In this document: positions 46,129 through 54,470 of the stretch, one piece after another | How positions within the stretch are numbered: position 1 is the first letter of the stretch | How the letters are laid out: every line of letters begins with the position of its first letter | NCBI GenBank assembly: GCA_020342235.1 | Contig: CP073213.1 | Location: 846,501 to 910,500, forward strand | Direction of reading: 5' to 3' | From: Saccharomycopsis phalli | Lineage: Eukaryota > Ascomycota > Saccharomycetes > Ascoideales > Saccharomycopsidaceae | DNA: 64,000 nt | The notes under the pieces: model-generated | The model's input: the letters and a program-made list of their open reading frames with translations, nothing else | Databases searched by the model: none | What the model was told of the DNA's origin: nothing | Position numbers and translations under genes: made by a program

Positions 46129-46736
46129 AATATTGGATATAATTTTGTCGCATAATGGGAGATGAGCATCCCATAGGCCATACACGATTACATAATCGGC
46201 CTAATTTGTTACATAATCAGTTAGTCAGACGGGGCGAAGGACATTTTTATCGGGCAAAGCGATAAGACCTGCATTAATTGAATCGCTAATATTTAAGCTT
46301 TGCTTATTTCAGTAGTGCCGATCGTCATTTATCGTGTGGGTCATACTTTTGCCATGCTAAATAGATCTGGTCTTGTGTTGTTGTGTTTTAGTATTCATAT
46401 TTGCATAGTGCTCACGACACGTGATATGTGACAATTTTGGAGCTCGAAATGGCATAGCTTGAAGGACGCCAAGGAAGGACGGTTGAATAAATAATTATGG
46501 GAAAAAAAATTTTAGGCGACGAGAGCTGAGGAGGATCTTTTTTTTTTTTTTTTTTTTTAATACAATACTCGTTGGGGGTTGTATGTGAGAAATTTGTAGG
46601 GTCACTTGTGGGATCCAAAAGGCACTCAAAATGACGCAATTTCGTGTCATGAATAGATGGTATGTTTGGGCGAAAATATGATTTACTTCGCAAACATATA
46701 TAAATTACCTTGGAAACGCAAGAGATCGATAATAAA
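46129..46736. other. Divergent intergenic region between TAG1 and a small gene
   Basis: This 608-bp region contains a poly-T run of about 22 bases near 46539-46559 and a CATATATAAAT box at about 46694-46704, 32 bp before the ATG of the small gene. Both divergent promoters must lie here. No other feature is clear. Confidence 0.5.
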
Positions 46737-47063
46737 ATGGGTGTACTACTTACCATAACTGCCGTGCTTGGTGTAGTAAAGGTTATAGAGATGGCTTTTG
46801 GTGAACCTGATTCGGCCACTTATATGAAGGAAGACTATGAGGAGACTCTAGCTGAAAAGCCCAAGAAAGTTCGCCAGAGGAAGGTGAAGCGTCCGTTGGC
46901 GCCATTGAAGAACCAAAAGTCGGGAGACCTATTTAGACGGGCAATTATACTTGAGCAGGCATTGCACCATGACAAGAAAGTCGGTACAGCGAAGCACCGA
47001 GAAGTTGTGGGTGCGCTAAAGATGGAATATTTTGAGCCGTATTCGGGAGTCGCGTGCTGCTGA
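46737..47063 (+). CDS. Small protein of unknown function ending in Cys-Cys
   Basis: I do not recognise this 108-residue protein. It starts with a short hydrophobic helix (MGVLLTITAVLGVVKVIEMAFG, about 22 residues), continues acidic (YMKEDYEETLAEK) then very basic (KKVRQRKVKRPLAPLKNQK), and ends YFEPYSGVACC. The N-terminal helix could be a membrane anchor or uncleaved signal. A terminal Cys-Cys recalls the doubly prenylated end of Rab proteins or a palmitoylation site, but there is no GTPase domain. A TATA box 32 bp before the ATG favours a real gene. The frame extends nine codons upstream to a TTG only. Confidence 0.5.
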   Translation: MGVLLTITAVLGVVKVIEMAFGEPDSATYMKEDYEETLAEKPKKVRQRKVKRPLAPLKNQKSGDLFRRAIILEQALHHDKKVGTAKHREVVGALKMEYFEPYSGVACC

Positions 47064-47568
47064 CCCGGGCTTTTGCAGGATGAAGAAGTCTGCTGGCGGA
47101 CTGAAATTTTTTTTTTTTTTTTGTTTGTTTGCAAGAATAATGTGGGTTGTTAACTGGGTGGCGTATTATATATCAATATAGGCATGAGGGAAAATCATGA
47201 AACTATGGAAAGTAAAATGTGTAGGCAGCATGTGTTTTATCATTTAGGAATCCGAAACCACATGTCACCGCAGGAGCCCCGGGCTTTTTTTTTGTGGGGG
47301 CCAGAATGGGGTTGTATGCCATTAGGGAGCCGAAAAGCGAGGAAACCCGTAGAAATATCCCCATTGAAGGATGCTGGGGGATACTATGGGCATAAATGTG
47401 TATAATATTTGCGGCTAAAGTGCGTAGTATAGACTCCCGGCGTAACCTTCCGTGACACCCTGGTTTCTCCAGGTTTCGGTTTACGCGACCCGAGACCTGC
47501 AAATCGCCGAGGCGGCTATATATAGGTCGAAATACCGCCCGGAGACTATTATCCAGAACAAAAAAAAA
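47064..47568. other. FBP1 promoter region
   Basis: This 505-bp region has a T tract near 47107-47123, a Mig1-type site (47285-47300), CTATATATAGG at 47516-47526 as the likely TATA box, and a run of ten or so A just before the FBP1 ATG. A forward reading frame at 47184-47405 has no recognisable product. I could not place a convincing carbon-source response element. Confidence 0.55.
47285..47300 (+). promoter_or_regulatory. Mig1-type glucose-repression site upstream of FBP1
   Basis: TTTTTTTTTGTGGGGG gives the ideal Mig1 site, an AT flank followed by GYGGGG. It lies about 270 bp before the FBP1 ATG. FBP1 is a classical glucose-repressed gluconeogenic gene in yeasts, so the site fits the gene. 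Confidence 0.65.
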
Positions 47569-48585
47569 ATGTCTCTTAGCAGCGAATCTAACATCCAAAC
47601 AGATATTGTGACTCTTACAAGATTTATTCTTGAACAGCAGAGACAACTCTCGACGCCGGCTACCGGTGAACTCACTCTCTTGCTCAATTCGCTTCTGTTT
47701 GCGTTCAAATTCATTGCACACACCATCAGACGGGCTGAATTGGTCAACTTGATTGGGTTGGCGGGTGCGCAGAACTCGACTGGTGACGAGCAGAAGAAGT
47801 TGGACGTCATTGGCGACGAGATTTTCATCAATGCCATGAAGGCCTCCAAGAACGTGAAGTTGGTGGTGTCGGAGGAACAGGAAGACTTGATTGTGTTTGA
47901 AGGTCCAGGAAACTACGCTGTGGTCTGCGACCCAATTGACGGATCGTCGAATTTGGATGCGGGAGTGTCGGTCGGCACGATTTTCGGGGTCTACAAGTTG
48001 TTGCCGGACAGCAACGGCAACATCAACGACGTGCTCAGATCAGGAAAGGAGATGGTGGCTGCTGGATACACCATGTACGGTGCCTCGGCACACTTGATGT
48101 TGACCACCGGTGCCGGAGTTAACGGGTTCACGCTCGACACCCAGTTGGGCGAGTTTATTCTCACCCACCCGGACTTGAAGATTCCAGACGCACGGGCAAT
48201 TTACTCCATCAACGAGGGTAACGCTGCTTACTGGCCAAAGCCTACGTTTGACTTTATCAACTCGCTCAAGAAACCCCAGCCAGAAACCGGCAAACCTTAT
48301 TCCGCACGTTACATTGGGTCCATGGTGGCTGACGTCCACCGGACTTTGTTGTACGGTGGCTTGTTTGCTTACCCTGCAGACTCAAAGTCCAAGACCGGCA
48401 AGTTGAGAATATTGTACGAGTGCTTCCCAATGGCGTTCTTGCTCGAACAGGCCGGCGGAAAAGCCGTCAATGACAAGGGCGAGCGGATCTTGGACTTGGT
48501 GCCACGTGCCATCCACGACCGGAGCGGAATCTGGTTGGGAAGCAACAACGAAATCAACAAGTTCTTGGCTGCTACAAAGCAATAG
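47569..48585 (+). CDS. FBP1: Fructose-1,6-bisphosphatase
   Basis: This 338-residue enzyme has DVIGDEIF, the metal-site motif CDPIDGSSNLD near residues 120-130, the substrate loop RYIGSMVADVHR near 253 and LLYGGLFAYP following it. It hydrolyses fructose 1,6-bisphosphate to fructose 6-phosphate, the committed step of gluconeogenesis in the cytosol. The start MSLSSESN is preceded by poly-A, a good initiation context. The S. cerevisiae enzyme begins Met-Pro, and that Pro is the degron read by the GID ligase; here residue 2 is Ser. CTG at 47695 lies where mammalian enzyme has Cys, which fits Ser better than Leu. Confidence 0.97.
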   Translation: MSLSSESNIQTDIVTLTRFILEQQRQLSTPATGELTLLLNSLLFAFKFIAHTIRRAELVNLIGLAGAQNSTGDEQKKLDVIGDEIFINAMKASKNVKLVVSEEQEDLIVFEGPGNYAVVCDPIDGSSNLDAGVSVGTIFGVYKLLPDSNGNINDVLRSGKEMVAAGYTMYGASAHLMLTTGAGVNGFTLDTQLGEFILTHPDLKIPDARAIYSINEGNAAYWPKPTFDFINSLKKPQPETGKPYSARYIGSMVADVHRTLLYGGLFAYPADSKSKTGKLRILYECFPMAFLLEQAGGKAVNDKGERILDLVPRAIHDRSGIWLGSNNEINKFLAATKQ

Positions 48586-48645
48586 GCGGCAAAAAAAAAA
48601 ACAACCATTTACACTAGTTAATATAATCGAGATATAGATTCATGT

Positions 48646-51600
48646 CTAAAAATCCAACACATCGTATCCCTCAAAGTCTCGCACTTGGGGCACCTCCATC
48701 TCTTCCACCAAGTACAACTCGCCCTGGTCGTTGATCCGAGTTCGGTCGTCCTCGGTCATGCTGTAAATCTCAGGCAAGTTCTCCTGGAGCATGCCAACCA
48801 ACTCCTTCAAACTCTTCTGCAATTGATACCCTTGCTCGTACTTCTTGGTCCGGATCAACGCCTCAATCAACCGTTTCGCCTCAGGCTCGGTCTCTCGGAG
48901 CCGCTCAATCAACCGTCCAATGGACTTGATCAAGTACTCCTCTTCATAGATAGTCCCTTTCTTGCCTCGGGCCTTCTTCCGCTCCTCCCTTCTTCGGTTC
49001 TTGGCAGTTCGCCGACTCGCTCCAGTTTGGGCCGTGCCTCGTGTCTTCCCAGTGTACCTGGTGAAAAAAGACTCTCGAGTAGACGTCTCAGAGGCAACAA
49101 TAGACACATTGTCCGGTACATCCTCCTCGTTGTTCTCGTTCGCAATCCCGAAAAACCCATATGGATCTTCCTTCTTCTTCTGCCGCAACTCCCTCAATCG
49201 CTTCAATTGCGACCCAATTTGAGACTTACAGTCACTCACCAACTCAGCAATAATACCAAAGCCCTCGCCTATCAACGGCTCAATGACATCTGTCATGAGC
49301 TCCAATGACCCGTTGCTAATCAAAATCGCCTCCTCATACCAGTGGGCTTTGCAGTACAACTTCACTGCAGCCTCAATGTTCTTCAAATAGTGGCACTCAA
49401 TGTACGCAGCAGAAAAATAATCATATGAATCCGTCAAGGCTGTCACCAATTGTTCCGCAACTGACCCCTTCTCTTTATCCTCGGCTATCGCTAAACTGTT
49501 TTTCCAGTTCTTGGCTAAAACATAACTGTCCAAGGCAGATTTGCGTTCCCCAATCATCTCATAGACCAACCCTGCCTCGTTGAATTTGGTATTTTCAAAG
49601 AGATATTCCGCATACAATCCCAAAATCGTATTTTTTCTCTCCTGCTCATATTGGTAGATCACCAAGGCTTGCTTATATAGTTCGTGCTCAACCACATATT
49701 CATCAATCTCCTGTGATACCTCAGGACTAGACTGCTCCAACTCTCGCAAGCTTTCCAATGCCTTGGAATATAACTTGAGATGTGTGTCAATAGAAAACTT
49801 CCGTCTAGTAGGTTCCTGATCCTGCAATTCTTGTAAGAATGGCAAGTACTCTTTTGGATCCTTTTGCGACTGTTGGGCAACAAGGAGCGTAGTCTGAATA
49901 TCATAAGTACCCAATGCTTGCTTGTACAACAAATTGACATCCTGAAGGAAACATAAATACTGGATCATTGATTCCTTGTCTTCGAGTTTTGAAATTAGCT
50001 TCAATGCATCAGCCAATTTTGGTGGATTCTGGCAAGCATAAGCAGTGATGATGGTTCTCAAATATGCATTTTGGTACGGTGGAGTTAAAAGAACTGCAAG
50101 CATACTCTCACAAATTTTGCCAATCTTGCTTCCAGATTTTTCCTCCAACGCCAATTTCTCAAGCCCCAATGTATCTGTATCTCTATACTTTGTCTGGCAC
50201 ACATCTTCCTCGCGCAAACAACTAATAAACAAATTCAAATGACCTTCTTCTTTGATTTCATTAATGAATCGCGTCAAGTTCTTATAAAAGAGTGACGGAT
50301 TGTGGTCGTGTAAAATATCCAAGTCAATTCTATGAGATCTGGCTGTTAAAAAGGCCTTTTTATATTCCAATAGGCCTATATTTCTTCTGATATCTGCCAA
50401 CACCATGATTCTTGGATATATGGTCTCCAAATTACCTCTTGGGGCCTGTAAAACAATGGAAAAATTAGATGGCGAAACAGAAACTAATAAAGACCCGCGC
50501 TCAATGGCTCTGATTCTTTCATCCTGAAATGACACAACATTCTGGTTGTTGTTATTGTGGTTTGCTACCTGGTTCCCAGTTGACTGGTGAAGCTCTTCGT
50601 CTGTGACGGTATAAGTAGTAAAATCATTAGTCAAATGAACAAATCTCAATTGGTGCTGAGCAGTTGTCAATAATAAGTGGACACTGGTGACTTTGAAAGA
50701 GGTGACTGCAGAGGCTAATAGCCTGTTATTCGCATATAATTTACCGCTCGAGGCCAAACCAAAGCACACTGGGGTATTGTCAGTCAACTTACTGGCAACT
50801 TGATACTCATAACAGAGCTGGGGGAAGTGGGTAATTTCAACACAGTTATCATCAACAATATTGTATACCCTTCCATCGATTGTTTCAAAAGTTATGGACT
50901 CATATGTGGAATGAGTTCGTATCAAAATGACCTTATTTGGGGTTTTGATTGTGGCCTTTAATTCAAGCAGATGTGTCAATTCCAATATAAGCAATTTGCT
51001 GCCATCGGCATCGTCAACCAAAACACAGATGGTGTTGCTATGTTTAAAGCACACCTGTCGAAAATGGCCGCTGCTAATTAAGTCTTCTCTATTGATCGAT
51101 GTGAAGAGTTTAGGTATGGTTTTCTTTTTCAAGGAGAATTTGTAAACCAAAAGCGAATTCTCGGTTACCACGGCAAACACCCTGTTTGATTGCGAGATTG
51201 CCGCATCGCGGATATTTTCTGGGGTCTCGATTTCTCGAAACGACATTGGAGGTGGAACATTTGCCACGCTTATTGGGGTTATGTTGAAATTCTTGCCGTC
51301 TATCACCCCGGTCATGGACACATCATATGGACCGACGGTGGGACCTGAAATTGTGCCATATGCCAAGTCAATAATCTCCACAGTGGACTCGGTGAGCACC
51401 ATCAAGGTCAATGGTTTCTCCATGTGCCACTTTACCAATGAAATGGCATGTAGCGTGTGCAACTCCTGCTTCAAGTACCAATGGTAATTTTTCATTGTCC
51501 ATAGCTGGACGCGGTTCTGTAACACAATCGCCAAGACTTCACTGCTGCTGTTCCAGGAAACCTGCTTTATCATGGTGTCCAACGGTAGTCTGAGACTAAA

Positions 51601-52605
51601 CTCGCCATGCCTCAATCCGTTTCTCTCAAAGAAAATCAAGTCCACGTCTCCCTCCGCCTCTTTGGTATCAACGAACTCGGGGTTGATCAAAATGTCCTTG
51701 ACGGTGTGGTCGTGCGTGTCGTTTGGGTTTTTCCTTTGCGTGGCTGCTATTAGCGAGCCCTGAGGCTTCCAGGCCAAACTGGCCTCCAACCCATTCACTG
51801 GCTCATTGACACCTTCCAAGGTACCTTCCCGGTCAAACATCCGGATTAAACGCGACTCGCTGCCATTGATGGTTTCCAACATGGACACGGCAAAATGCTG
51901 ACAGTCGCCTCGCCAGGAAATTGTCACGCTGCCGTGGTCAAACTTACTTTTCCGGCCCTCGTCCACCTTCGCTGGCATGGTGGGATCTCTGATTTCCTCG
52001 CCGTCTTTCAAGCCCGAATTCTTCAAACTCTCCAACATGTCACGCTCAATGGCCCTTGCGCCCTTTCCTTTGAACTGTGTCTCCCGTTTCCCCCAGCCCA
52101 CACTCACATGTTTGGACATGTTGGCGTCGTCTGGAGTAAGCGAGACCTCGGCGATTGGCTCAAACTGCCGACTGAGAAGAATCAATTTTTTTGCGGCGGT
52201 GACAAGCGTCAATATCTCCTCATCGGTGGACCATGCTGCTGCGACGATTCCGTCGCTAATCGACCCGACGATTTCGATTACTGCATGGTTGGCATCCAAA
52301 GGGTCATAGGTCGCAGTGATGATGTCACCGTGGGCAAACACAAGAATCAACTGGCAAATATCGGAGAAGTGTGCAAACAGGATAAGCTTGTCATCGGGAC
52401 TGACTTGGAAGCTTGTCAACACCTTAATCGAGCCTGACTTTTCGTACAGTTGGACCTCGATGGAACCATCAAACTCGCCCGGACCTAACGCCACGGTGAT
52501 GCTGTTTGTGACGGCATCGAACAATGAGTCTGCCAACGGAAGATCCGGTGCTAATATCGATACAGGTGCGATTGCACCTTTGTTTAAATACACCAAGTTG
52601 CGCAT
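48646..52605 (-). CDS. ELP1: Elongator subunit Elp1 (tRNA wobble-uridine modification)
   Basis: This 1319-residue protein from ATG 52605 has two N-terminal beta-propellers (for example ITATYDPLDANHAVIEIVGSI and VGWGKRETQFKGKGARA), then an alpha-solenoid of TPR-like helices (YLPFLQELQDQEPTRRKF) and a basic C-terminal region SRRTAKNRRREERKKARGKKG, the tRNA-binding segment of Elp1. It is the scaffold of Elongator, which adds 5-carbamoylmethyl-type groups to U34 of tRNAs. It matches S. cerevisiae Iki3/Elp1 end to end. Three further in-frame ATGs lie upstream (52722, 52680, 52653), but MRNL is the conserved start in yeast and human, and using 52722 would leave only 73 bp before the next gene. Confidence 0.95.
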   Translation of the reverse strand: MRNLVYLNKGAIAPVSILAPDLPLADSLFDAVTNSITVALGPGEFDGSIEVQLYEKSGSIKVLTSFQVSPDDKLILFAHFSDICQLILVFAHGDIITATYDPLDANHAVIEIVGSISDGIVAAAWSTDEEILTLVTAAKKLILLSRQFEPIAEVSLTPDDANMSKHVSVGWGKRETQFKGKGARAIERDMLESLKNSGLKDGEEIRDPTMPAKVDEGRKSKFDHGSVTISWRGDCQHFAVSMLETINGSESRLIRMFDREGTLEGVNEPVNGLEASLAWKPQGSLIAATQRKNPNDTHDHTVKDILINPEFVDTKEAEGDVDLIFFERNGLRHGEFSLRLPLDTMIKQVSWNSSSEVLAIVLQNRVQLWTMKNYHWYLKQELHTLHAISLVKWHMEKPLTLMVLTESTVEIIDLAYGTISGPTVGPYDVSMTGVIDGKNFNITPISVANVPPPMSFREIETPENIRDAAISQSNRVFAVVTENSLLVYKFSLKKKTIPKLFTSINREDLISSGHFRQVCFKHSNTICVLVDDADGSKLLILELTHLLELKATIKTPNKVILIRTHSTYESITFETIDGRVYNIVDDNCVEITHFPQLCYEYQVASKLTDNTPVCFGLASSGKLYANNRLLASAVTSFKVTSVHLLLTTAQHQLRFVHLTNDFTTYTVTDEELHQSTGNQVANHNNNNQNVVSFQDERIRAIERGSLLVSVSPSNFSIVLQAPRGNLETIYPRIMVLADIRRNIGLLEYKKAFLTARSHRIDLDILHDHNPSLFYKNLTRFINEIKEEGHLNLFISCLREEDVCQTKYRDTDTLGLEKLALEEKSGSKIGKICESMLAVLLTPPYQNAYLRTIITAYACQNPPKLADALKLISKLEDKESMIQYLCFLQDVNLLYKQALGTYDIQTTLLVAQQSQKDPKEYLPFLQELQDQEPTRRKFSIDTHLKLYSKALESLRELEQSSPEVSQEIDEYVVEHELYKQALVIYQYEQERKNTILGLYAEYLFENTKFNEAGLVYEMIGERKSALDSYVLAKNWKNSLAIAEDKEKGSVAEQLVTALTDSYDYFSAAYIECHYLKNIEAAVKLYCKAHWYEEAILISNGSLELMTDVIEPLIGEGFGIIAELVSDCKSQIGSQLKRLRELRQKKKEDPYGFFGIANENNEEDVPDNVSIVASETSTRESFFTRYTGKTRGTAQTGASRRTAKNRRREERKKARGKKGTIYEEEYLIKSIGRLIERLRETEPEAKRLIEALIRTKKYEQGYQLQKSLKELVGMLQENLPEIYSMTEDDRTRINDQGELYLVEEMEVPQVRDFEGYDVLDF

Positions 52606-52795
52606 CTTGGGCTCATCGGATTGCAGAGGTTGAAAATTTTCGATTCTCTGGTGCATGCATGATGAGGCGTTGATATGCATCACACACCAATGTGTGGTTT
52701 TGAAACCACAGCTAGTCCCCATGAACTAGGAGCATTTGTCGCTGGTTTTAAGCGGCCCTTGCCCCAGTTTAATTCTCTACACTGTTCTTTACAAA

Positions 52796-53491
52796 ATGCT
52801 ATTCAGTGACTTGTCTGTTCTTTTATGTTTGGCTGCCGTGGTCGTGTGCTCTCCACCTGCTTGTTTGTTGGGGTGTGTCACCCAGCAAGTGCATGGATCT
52901 CAGCTCCAATTGAATCAGCAAAAGGCCATTTGCTCGCAGTTTGGTGGCAAGATCAACGAATGCCTTTCGCAAATATGTCCAAGTGGCGATGCTGATGCTG
53001 CCAAGCTGGCTTTGAAGTCTATGTGTGGTGATTTATTGGGTGTCAACTCTACCATGGGTTTAACTAGTTCGGCTTCAGCTTCGGCTTCGGCTTCGACTTT
53101 GGCTTCTAATTTGACCTTTAGTTCGACCTCGACTTTGGCTTCTAATTTGACTAGCCCTACCCCAGCTGCAACTTCTAGCTCTAGCTCTGACTCTGACTCT
53201 GACTCCATCACTTTGAGCTCCACCTTAAACTCCAACTCATCAGATGCCACCTTTTCCAACGCCGACTCAGCTAGCAACGTAATCTCCGTCTCTAGCACCT
53301 CGACATTGGTCATCTCCGCTGGTGCTTCCAGCTCACCAGCCATTGCATTCGGCTCCACCACTGGCTCGGTGGTGTTGACCTCCATCAGCTCAGCCGCACC
53401 AAGTGTCACTACAAAGAATGTCGCAGCTAGCATCGACGGAAAGCAATTGGGCGGATTGGCATTGGCTGCTGCTCTTGCTCTTGCTTACTAA
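52796..53491 (+). CDS. CFEM-like GPI-type cell-wall protein
   Basis: This 231-residue protein has a signal peptide (MLFSDLSVLLCLAAVVVCS), a Cys module SPPACLLGCV...AICSQFG...ECLSQIC...MCGD over about residues 20-80, a long Ser/Thr/Ala-rich stretch with repeated SASASAS and TLASNLT units, and a C-terminal hydrophobic tail (LGGLALAAALALAY) that fits a GPI signal. The Cys module resembles CFEM domains of Ccw14 and the Candida haem-uptake proteins, but only six Cys are present after the signal, not eight, and the haem-ligand Asp is not obvious. It is probably structural. The frame opens at TTG; the first ATG is at 52796. Confidence 0.72.
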   Translation: MLFSDLSVLLCLAAVVVCSPPACLLGCVTQQVHGSQLQLNQQKAICSQFGGKINECLSQICPSGDADAAKLALKSMCGDLLGVNSTMGLTSSASASASASTLASNLTFSSTSTLASNLTSPTPAATSSSSSDSDSDSITLSSTLNSNSSDATFSNADSASNVISVSSTSTLVISAGASSSPAIAFGSTTGSVVLTSISSAAPSVTTKNVAASIDGKQLGGLALAAALALAY

Positions 53492-53578
53492 ACATTGTGC
53501 ATTTGGTTTTTATAGACAATAATATTTTAGGGTACCTCATGTAGTGTCTCGAAATTTTGAAAAATACAATCCTGCACC

Positions 53579-54418
53579 ATGCTCTTGCGAAGATTATTCC
53601 ACACTACAACGGCGCCGTCGGTTTTCAAGACCTTGCAAAACACGTCGCCAAGGCAATTTGAGGTCAAGGAAATCGTCAAGCCCGTTGGCCAAGCGACAAA
53701 GCCCACGGCGCAAGATGGGGTCGAGACTCGGACATTGAGCCAGCGACGCAAGGACTGGATGGACGATTCGAATCGGCTCAAGCGGAAAGCCAATCTAGAA
53801 CGAGAGTTTGCCACCAGCGGGATGTATGACTTGTATATATTCAGAAAGACAAAGGGCAAGGTGTTCCACTCGCCCAAGTCCTACTTCAAAAAGGACAAGA
53901 GCTTGTACTTCCCCAATGTGATTGCCGACATGAATCTCCTCAAAAACACCAAGTTGGCCAGCTGGAACATCTTTACAAACAGGAAAATCAGTATCTTGCG
54001 TGTGTTTTCCACTACCATTGGCCAGCAAATGACCGACAAGTATCTTGTGGAGAACGGGACCAATTACATCCTGCAGTACGACCGACTCCAGGCCAAGTAC
54101 CCACACACGCAAATCGTTAGCTTCAATCTCTATGACAACTGGTTCAAGAAGTTTATATTCAAGTACTTTGCCCGCAAGAAAATCATCCGCAAGTCCCCAG
54201 ATAACCACGAGTATCTTGCCAACTACCTACTAGTAAACACTCACCGTCTCGATGTGCCGTTCCAGGACAAGGTCCAGTTCTTGAACTCGTTGACGGGGTA
54301 CATCTATGTTATTGACACCGAGGGGAAAATACGTTGGCTCAGCAGCGGGGATCCGCTGGATAGAGACTTGAATTTGATGTGGAAGACCGTCAAGGGCCTC
54401 GAAAAGGAGTTGGAGTAG
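53579..54418 (+). CDS. ATP10: Mitochondrial ATP synthase assembly factor Atp10
   Basis: This 279-residue protein has an N-terminal mitochondrial presequence (MLLRRLFHTTTAPSVFKTLQ) and the Atp10 domain: KDWMDDSNRLKRKANLEREF, a central SYFKKDKSLYFPNV, a thioredoxin-like NIFTNRKISILRVFST strand, YILQYDRLQAKYP and the ending GYIYVIDTEGKIRWLSSGDPL. Atp10 is an inner-membrane or matrix protein that binds newly made Atp6 and guides its assembly with the Atp9 ring. SMP3 follows 52 bp after the stop on the same strand. Confidence 0.92.
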   Translation: MLLRRLFHTTTAPSVFKTLQNTSPRQFEVKEIVKPVGQATKPTAQDGVETRTLSQRRKDWMDDSNRLKRKANLEREFATSGMYDLYIFRKTKGKVFHSPKSYFKKDKSLYFPNVIADMNLLKNTKLASWNIFTNRKISILRVFSTTIGQQMTDKYLVENGTNYILQYDRLQAKYPHTQIVSFNLYDNWFKKFIFKYFARKKIIRKSPDNHEYLANYLLVNTHRLDVPFQDKVQFLNSLTGYIYVIDTEGKIRWLSSGDPLDRDLNLMWKTVKGLEKELE

Positions 54419-54470
54419 TCATGTACATGTAAATAAATCACGGAAAAAATGTAGTTGTCCCAGTGCAGCC

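Noticed and set aside
52606-52722. N-terminal extension of ELP1 from ATG 52722
   Set aside because: MRNL at 52605 is the conserved start; the extension has no known counterpart and would leave 73 bp to the divergent gene. A start at 52653 is not fully excluded.
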